Source of the DNA: Syngnathus acus
Taxonomy: Eukaryota > Chordata > Actinopteri > Syngnathiformes > Syngnathidae
Length of the DNA stretch: 64,000 nucleotides
Assembly (NCBI RefSeq): GCF_901709675.1
Contig: NC_051095.1
Coordinates: 2,460,295-2,524,294, forward strand
Direction of reading: 5' to 3'
In this document: piece by piece, positions 50,401 to 59,400 of the stretch
Layout: each line of letters opens with the position of its first letter
Numbering within the stretch: the stretch's first letter is position 1
The notes under the pieces: model-generated
What the model was told of the DNA's origin: nothing
What the model saw: the letters and a program-made list of their open reading frames with translations, nothing else
The model's database searches: none
Program-made: the position numbers and the translations under genes

Positions 50401-53400
50401 CGTTTTTTCCATTTTATGAGGATTCAAATGATCATTTAGATGGAAAAACCAAGGAAGTGATCAGTAGAATCTAAGTGCACCTTTCATTTTCCAGGGAAAC
50501 ATTTGTTCATTGAAAAGTTTCAGTCTGAATATGGCAACAATTCTGACTGTGAGAAAGCGGTTATGAAAATGAATCGGAGAGATTTAAATCAATAAAGTGA
50601 CTTTGAAGGAATTTGCTGGGAGGCCATCTGAACAACTGCAACACCTAACACGCTCAAGTCCCGTCCGCTGTGTCCTCCCTCCGCAGTATGACGCCCCGTG
50701 GTATCTTCCGAAATTTCCATATGCCTGCTCCAAATTGACGACTGCTGCTGAAGTTTACATAGACACTTGCGATACCCTTCGTCCATCCATCTGTCAAAAG
50801 GTCGGAAAGTCACGACCTCTCATTTGCCCTTTGTCTTCTGGGCGCTCTCTCATATTTGACCCTCTCACATCCTTGCAGGCAAGGCCAGAGATTCTCTTCC
50901 GCTTCTCCCAGCGCCGACATCGACATCAGGTGGGCGGGCGTCCGACCCTGCAGCCCACGTGCAAAATCCTGTTTGCTCTCAAGTGACCCGAGTCTCGCTT
51001 GCAGGCGAGAGCGCAAAGTGCGGCTGGTGGCAGGAAAACCCCGCCAACGACTTCTGCTACCTGATCGACTCCAAGCCCACCAAGACCTGGAAGGAGGCGC
51101 GAGACAAGTGCGCCCGCCTCAGCGGCAACCTGCTCGGCATCGCCGACTCGCAGGAACACGCCTTCGTCCAAGGTAGGCTGTTCAATGTGCTTGATGAAAG
51201 AATCCATGCGGGAGAAAGTGGAATCGAGGGAGCACCAAAGGAATCGCTTTTTGCCAAGTTTTTTTCATTCCAAAGAAAAGCTTGTGGCCCCCAGCGACAA
51301 GGACACGAGCCAGACGTCTCCCGCACTTCGTTACGGTTAAGTGTTTCGCACATGCACCTGTGAGATGTTTCAACCGTGTTTACCTTTGACCCAAAGGTCT
51401 TCTGCCAAACGCTTCCTCTTTGTGGTTGGACACCAACGACACCACGGTTGAAGACGGCAGCGAGCAGTCGGCCCAATCCTCACCCAATTCCGTCCAGTTG
51501 GCCGCCGCAGGTGGGTGGGTCTAAAACCTGGCCGGAAAATGTCCATTTCCGTGGGGGAGCGCTGAGCATCCGCCGTCTCCTTCCAGGTGACCCCTCCGGC
51601 CGACGCTGCAACTCCTTACTCGGTGGCGAGGGCGGCCGGGGAGTCGGCGATTGCGAGAAGAAGCGCGGCTACGTCTGCAAGAGACGAGGTAAGACAGGGT
51701 GCTCGGTCCATTCTGCCCAACGCTTGTCATCCTATCGGAGGACCGAAATGGCGATGGTTCGTTTTTTGGTCTGATGCAGGTGACGCAATTGGCTGAAACG
51801 GAATAAAAGGCGAGCTCTGCTTGTTTGTCGCAGATCCTCATTTCACCAAATACAAAAACGTAGCGCTCTTAACGTCAGAATAGTCCCAAAACGTTGGACA
51901 TGTAACAATGCTAATAAAGATCTATTCTATTCTATCCTATTCTATTCTCAGTCATTCAGACATGTGATAGGACCAAAGGGTGGCGCCGCTTCGGCTCCAA
52001 CTGCTACAAGAAGATGGAGACCACCAACGGTTGGCTGGGGGCTCGTTACGACTGCGTCTCGGAGGGAGGCGACCTGGTCTCCATCGTCTCGCCTTACGAG
52101 GAAATCTTTGTGAAGAAGCAAATGGGCGACAAGCCCTTCTGGATCGGACGCTCCAATCTGGTGAGGCGCACGCAAGCGGCAGTTGGCTGGCTACTGGTGG
52201 TTAGTTGACTGACAACGGGTTTGGACTCTGCAGAACTGCAGCGAGACCTGGTGTCAGTTTTTTCAAGCGGGAGAAACGAAGCTGACTAAGTCCGACACGG
52301 CTGTGATGCCGACCTACGCCAACTGGTACTCAGGTCAAGACAGAAGGTAAGAAGGTCACCTCTTCGTGTCCGTTCATTGACAGGCGGGCGGGGCACACGG
52401 CGAGATGATGGAACCCGTCTGCAAAACCTGAGCGAGGGCACAGGGAAGACGAGCAAGGAGCCTTCACATTGGCCCCTTTGTGTCTCTCGCTTTTCACCGC
52501 TTCTCCCCGACAGCGCCGACGTTGCTTCCTGCGCGTACGTCAACCAAGGGGTGCACCTCTCCAGTCGGCCTGGCAAGTGGAGACATGGCTCGTGCGGATC
52601 CTCCTTGGCGTACATGTGCAAGCGGTCGCCCGACGGTAAGTCTGATCCCCCGTTGTAATGTCGACGCACGCTCAGAGGAGAAAAACACAATTCTCCTGCA
52701 GCCTGCCCGGAGGGACGGCTGTGTTCCTACAAAGACTACGGACTCGGCGTCAGTCGAGTGGAGAGTGAGTGGCAGCGACGCGTCTTCTTTCTTTTCGCAC
52801 CCGCACCGTGTCGCGTGGTTGTGGTTTTCCAATTGGTTTTTCTTTTGCTTTTCAGCTTCCTTCTGCGACACTGGCGAGTTACTGTACAAGGACTCTTGCT
52901 ATCACTTTGAGGGGAAGGAGCGCACTTGGAAGGAGGCCGAGAAGTTCTGCCAAGACTGGAGAGGTCAACTGACCAGCGTCCACTCACTGGTGGATGGCCA
53001 ATTCTTGGCTGGTGAGCTTCGAGACATACTGCCGATGCCAGCTATCGTCCCGCAACGGGTCACCGTGTCTGTCGCGTTTGAATGCCCCTCTTGCGCTCAA
53101 TTGCTTTTTGTCATTTCCTCCAGCTCACGCGCCATATGTAGGAGGATCGCAATCTTGGGTGGGACTCAGGAAGAACACGGACAAGTTTGAGTGGAGCGAC
53201 GCAACACCTGCAGTAAGCGGAACGGTTTGGAGCCGTCTGCAAAGGTTGTCACTGGCCCAGAATGAAGGTGTCATATCGGAAGGCTCATTTTAGCAGAACA
53301 AATTTGGACTGAATTCGAAGGGAAAAAAACGACATTTGGTCCTGTTACAGGAAGAGAAAAATGCTCAAGGTGTAAATCAGCTGGAGCATTCACGAGCACA

Positions 53401-56400
53401 ACGTTGGGGTTCTTTGAAAATAATATAGTAGTCATTCACTGGAAAACTTGAATGAGATCCTAAATGATCAAAGTGCAGAGGTTCACAGGTCAAAGTGGGA
53501 CTTTTAGGAGAATAAAATGAAAACGGTTTGAGTCTGAAACTCAAATTGTGCTTTAACTGGAAAATAGTTGTAAATTGACAACAATGAGATATATTTGCTT
53601 TGAGAAAATATTGACGAGTAGGAGGAAAAAGGACTTTGGGAAGAAATGTGCTCACGTCTGGCGTGTCGTCCGCAGGGCAAGATCGAGTGGGTCCCAAGCA
53701 AGCCGACCGGACGGGGTGACTGCGCTGCCTTGTCGCAGACTGGACAACTTGAGGACTGGCCCTGCACCAAAAGTCAGCCATTCATCTGTAAAAAAGGTCC
53801 GCAAATGAGACGAGCGCTCACTTTGCACTTCACTTCACTTTCATAATAATCATAAGAATATTAAATATCATCATCACAAATAAATATAATCAATGATAAC
53901 TAATAAATTAAGAAATGCATAAATGCACAAATCAATCAATCAATTGAACGGCCAAGCAAATAAAGAAGTAAATAAATTCATTTATAACGCACTTTACATT
54001 TTAAGGCAAATCTAAGAGTGCTAATGTGTCCTCTCTTTTCCTTACAGCCAAGGTCCGAGACTTTCTTCTTCCTCCGCCGCCAGGTGGGCTTCCCATCCGC
54101 CAGTCGACGTGTGTTCGTTCGTCGCCCGTTTGCCCTCAAGTGACTCGACTCTCGCTTGCAGGCTGGAGTGCAAAGTGCGGCTGGTGGCGGGAGCGACCCT
54201 TCTCCAACTTCTGCTACCTGATCCAACGGAGGCCAACCAAGGCCTGGAAGCAGGCGCGAGACGACTGCCTCCGCCGCGGAGGCGACCTGCTCAGCATCAC
54301 CGACTTACATGAACATGCATTCATTCAAGGTAAGTCTGTCCGTCTGTCCGGTCGCGATCAGAGCTGTTGAATTCCTCCAACGTGGAATGTTTCAAACTCT
54401 TGTTCCACGTTTGACCATTTACCTCCAAAGGTATCTACACTTCTCTGCCAAGCGCTCCCTCTCTGTGGTTGGGCGTCAACAACAACGTCACGAAAGACGG
54501 CAGCGGGTGGACTGACGGATCCCCGTTGGGTTACATCGTCATGGACGGAGGTGGGTCCAAAACCCAACCGATGTTTGTCTGCGACGTTGCGGAGGCACGG
54601 AGATGAGCATCTGTCGTCTCCTTCCAGGTGACCCCGGCGACCTCTCTGCTGCGTCCTGTCTTTCCTTTCTCACAAGCAACGGCCGCTGGAAGTTTGACGA
54701 TTGCCGGAAGAAGAGAGGCTACATCTGCAAGAAAAGAGGTAAGACGCGGCGATGCCTGGCCGATTCTCACAACCTGCTGACTCGCTTCTTTGGCTTTTGT
54801 CTTGCAGGAAACATTCCAAAACCGCCGCAGCAGCCTCATGACGGTACGTCTCCTTGAGCGGTGACTTCCAACGACGGGAGACAAAAATGACATGACGACG
54901 CTTGTCTTCTTCTTTTATTTTCCTAGCGTAAAGAATTGAGGCTTTAAGCTATTGAGGGTTATGCAATGGTGACTATACCATGGGTGACTCGTCCATTCGC
55001 GAAATGATCACGTTGGCAAAAGCTGAATTCGGCCGACTGCATTCTTGTCTGTTTGCTGAATTTGTGTTTTTCACAAAAAGCTGTAAATTGACCAAGACAA
55101 TTTTGCCGTTTCATCAGTATTAACCGATCGTGAGTCATCATGTGACACAGTCAACGGATGGAGTTCTCACCGCTCCAAGTGCTACAAGAAGATGGAGAAA
55201 ACCAACGGGTGGCTGGGGGCTCGTTACGACTGCCTCTGGGAGGGCGGCGACCTTGTTTCCATCACCTCCAAGGACCAGGAAGACTTCGTGAAGAAGCAAA
55301 TGGGCGACAAGCCCTTCTGGATCGGACTCTCCAATCTGGTAAGACCAAAATGCTAGCGGCCGTTGGGTGGCTATTGCTATGCCATTGACAACGGTTTTGG
55401 ACTCTGCAGAACTGCGACGAGGCCTGGTGTCAGTTTTCCGAAGCAGGAGAAAAACTGCTGACTTGGTCCGACACCGATGTGACGCCTACCTACACCAACA
55501 GGGACTCGCGTCAAGACGGAAGGTAAGGAGGTCACCTCTTTGCGTCCTTTCATTGTCAGTCAGGGCACATGGCGAGATGATGGAACCCATTTGCGAAATT
55601 TGAGAGAGCACGTGTATTGACGTAAAATTGTCTTTTGCCGAGAAAGATGGGAAAAGCCTCCGATTTGGACCGTTTGTCCGATGTGTGTCTCATTTCCTCC
55701 CACTTCTCCCGACAGTGCCAGCGTTGGTTCCTGCGCCTACGTCAACCAAGGTGTGCACGACAGCAGTCAGCCTGGCAAGTGGAGACATGGATCGTGCGGA
55801 TCCTCCTTGCCGTACATGTGCGAGAGGTCGCCCGACGGTAAGTGTGCACGACCGTTGTATTGTTGGCGGTGAAAGTAGGAAAAAAATGCAATCACGTCGT
55901 CCTCCTGCAGACTGCCCGGAGGGACGGCTGTGTTCCTACAAAGACTACGGATTGGGCTACCATCGAGTGGAGAGTGAGTGGCAGCGACGCTTCTTCTTTC
56001 TTTTCACACCTGCAGCGTCCCCTTGTGGTTTTGTAATCCATGTTTCTTGCCGGCTTCAGCTTCCTACTGCGACACTGGCGACTTCCTGTACAAGGGCTCT
56101 TGCTATCACTTTGAGGGTGTGATGCGAACTTGGGAGGGGGCCGAGACATTCTGCGGAATATGGAGAGGTCACCTGGCCAGTGTCCTCTCATGGGACGAGG
56201 GCAAATTCTTGGCTGGTGAGCGCCAGGGTCAAACTGCCGATGCCAGCTCTCACCCCCCCCCAACGTTTCCCAACGTCTGACACGTTTGAATGCTCTTCTC
56301 GCTTTTTGTGATTTCCTCAAGCTCACGCGCCATATGCAGGAGGATACCAATCTTGGGTGGGACTCAAGAAGAACAAGGGCAACTTTGAGTGGAGCGACGC

Positions 56401-59400
56401 AACACCTACAGTAAGCCAAACGTTTAGAGCAGTCTGCAAAAGTTGTCACTGGCCCAGAAGGAAGGTGTCATATCAGAAGGCAAAAAGTCCAAGTGAGGAC
56501 AAAAGCCAAATTTTCGCAAAACAATTATCTAAGAGGAACAAAAGTTCGACTTTGGCTAGAATGCTCATCATGTTGTTACGAGAAGAGATCAATATTGAAG
56601 GTGTTAATCAGCTGGAGCAATAACAATGGTTGAAGTGCAGAATTTCACAGGTCAGTCGCTCATTTCTGAGAATATAAAATTGAGTTTGAAACTCAAGTTG
56701 TGATTTAAGTGGAGGGAAATTGTCCAATGAATTCAAGTCATCCTGTGGGAAAGTGTTGATTCGTGGGAGGAGAGAGGACTCATCATTTCGGAGCATATGC
56801 GGTGGTGGCGAGCGAGACCAAACGCGCCAAAGTCACGTCTGGCGTGTCGTCCGCAGGGCAACATCACGTGGGTCCCAAACAGGCCGGCCGGACGGGGAGA
56901 CTGCGCTGCCTTGTCGCAGACTGGACAACTTGAGGACCGGCCCTGCACCAATGCTCGTCCATTCATCTGTAAAAAAGGTCAGCAAATGACGGCCACTTAC
57001 TTTGCACCTCTCAATAATAATGATAATAATAATAAATATAATAACGACAATAATAAATAAATTAATCATGAAAATTAGTAAATAAATAAATAAATAAATA
57101 AATACAAATAGATAAATAAATAAATAAATAAATTTCATTTGAAAAGCACTTTACATTTTAAGGCAAAGCTAAGAGTGCTAATGTGTCCTCTCTTTTCCTT
57201 GCAGCCAAGGTCCGAGACTTTCTTCTTCCTCCGCCGCCAGGTGGGCGTCCCACCCGCCAGTCCACGTGTGTTCTCTCGTCGCCCGTTTGCCCTCAAGTGA
57301 CTCGACTCTCGCTTGCAGGCCGGAGTGCAAAGTGCGGCTGGTGGGAGGACCGACCCTCCTCCGACTTCTGCTACCTGATCCAACGCTGGCACGCCAAGAC
57401 TTGGGAGGAGGCGCGAGACGACTGCCTTCACCGCGGAGGCGACCTGCTCAGCATCGCCGATTCACAAGAACAGGCATTCATACAAAGTAGGCTGTCCGTC
57501 TGTCTGGTCGCGATCACGGCTGTTGAATTCCCCCAACGTGCACTGTTTCAATCTCTTGTTCCACATTTGACCATTTACCTCCAAAGGTCTGTACACTTCT
57601 CTGCCAAGCACTCCCTCTATGTGGTTGGGCGTCAACAACAACGTCACGAAAGACGGCATCGGGTGGACTGACGGATCCCCGTTTGGGTACATCGTCGTGG
57701 ACGGAGGTGGCTCAAAAACCCAATCGATGTTTGTCTGCGATGTTGCGGAGGAATGGAGCTGAGTATCTGTCGTCTCCTTCCAGGTGATCCCGGTGACCTC
57801 TCTAGTGCGTCTTGTCTTTCCTTACTCACAAGCAACGGGCGCTGGAAGTTTGACAATTGCCGGAAGAAGAGAGGCTACATGTGCAAGAAACGAGGTAAGA
57901 CGCGGCAACGCTCAGCCGATCCTCACACCGTGCCGACTCGCTCCTATGGCTTTTGTCTTGCAGGAAACACGGCAAAAACGCCACGGCCTCATGACGGTAA
58001 GTCTCCTTTAACGTTGGCTTCAAGGGACGCGAGACATAAAATGACACGACGATGCTTTGGCAGGCTTTAAAGAGATCCTTGTCTGCGACAAGCATTCTGC
58101 TGACCTCGTGTGTGAGGCTGAGGGTCAGAAGCAAAGCCGCATCACTATCCAGTCCGCCTTTTACGGTCGGCGGAGTGACGGCGTTTGCCAGGAGGACGGC
58201 GACTCATTCAACAACTACTCATTCGACGACGACGACAACTCATTGGAAGACGGTAAGAGCTGAGAATCCACCATTTGCCAACGAAGGCATTTGTCCGCCT
58301 ACCTCTGAAGGCCCATTCGACGCGTTTCGCTTGGTTTTCTCCTGAAAGTCTCCAAACAACTTTGGCCTGCTACGAAACTTCATGAAAATGAAGCAATGCT
58401 TACAAACCGTTCAGATGCTCGTTTGGTTCCTCATTCCAGTGCATCAATGCTCATACTCACCAATGTGTTTGTAACTTGCAGAGGACACCTGCTCAGTGGA
58501 AGGCATCGTGCCTCGCTACAGGAAAATGTGCAACAGCCAGCAAAAATGCCACATTGAGGTTTTGGAGGACAAGTCCTGCCCTGCCCCCTCCAAATATCTG
58601 CAGATGGTCTATAGCTGTGAACAGAAAGGTGGGATTCCCGTCTCGCGATCTTCCGCTCTGCGCTGAATCTAGGACTCCTCAAATTCCCAGAAAAACAATG
58701 CAAGGGTTAGGGTTAGGGTTAGGGTTCCATGCCAAGGGGCTCCATGGCCAGATTTTTATTTTACGCAACCTTTCCGAATTCAAATGACTTTTGGCTGTCC
58801 TCAGTATGTCTCGACAGTCTGGGCATCGCCGACGGCAGCGTCGCGGACTCTTCCTTCAAAGCCTCCTCCTCAATGGAAGACGCCACCCCAGAAAAAGCCC
58901 GCCTCAACGGGGAGTCCTGCTGGAAGCCGTCAAAAAATGGTGCGTAGAAAATTGACCGCTTGGCACTTTGGTCTCCTCCTGAGCGTTCTTTTGTCCGCCC
59001 CCCTCCAGCCCTCGGCAGCTGGATCCTGGTGAACCTCGGCTACACGAGAAAGGTGACTGCGATCTTGACCCAGGGCTGTAATAGCACCGATACTCGCTCC
59101 TGGGACATCCCACTTGAGATGAGACTGAGCGTTGATAGGAAGAAGTGGACCAAACACCCGGACGGGAAGGTGAGCCAATGGAGTCGACCGCGACCTCATC
59201 CTCCCATCTTGTCACAACAAACAAGGAAACATTCGATTTCTAGTTCATCGGCGGTGGGACTCATCTGCTTGAGACGCCCGCGTTCGCTCAGTACGTCCTC
59301 ATCCTGCCGCTGGAGAATCGTCCAGAATTTGGCCTCCGCTTTGACATCTTGGGATGCGCGCATGAAGGTGAAATCCGCCGCTTTGGTTGCCCAAAACAAC

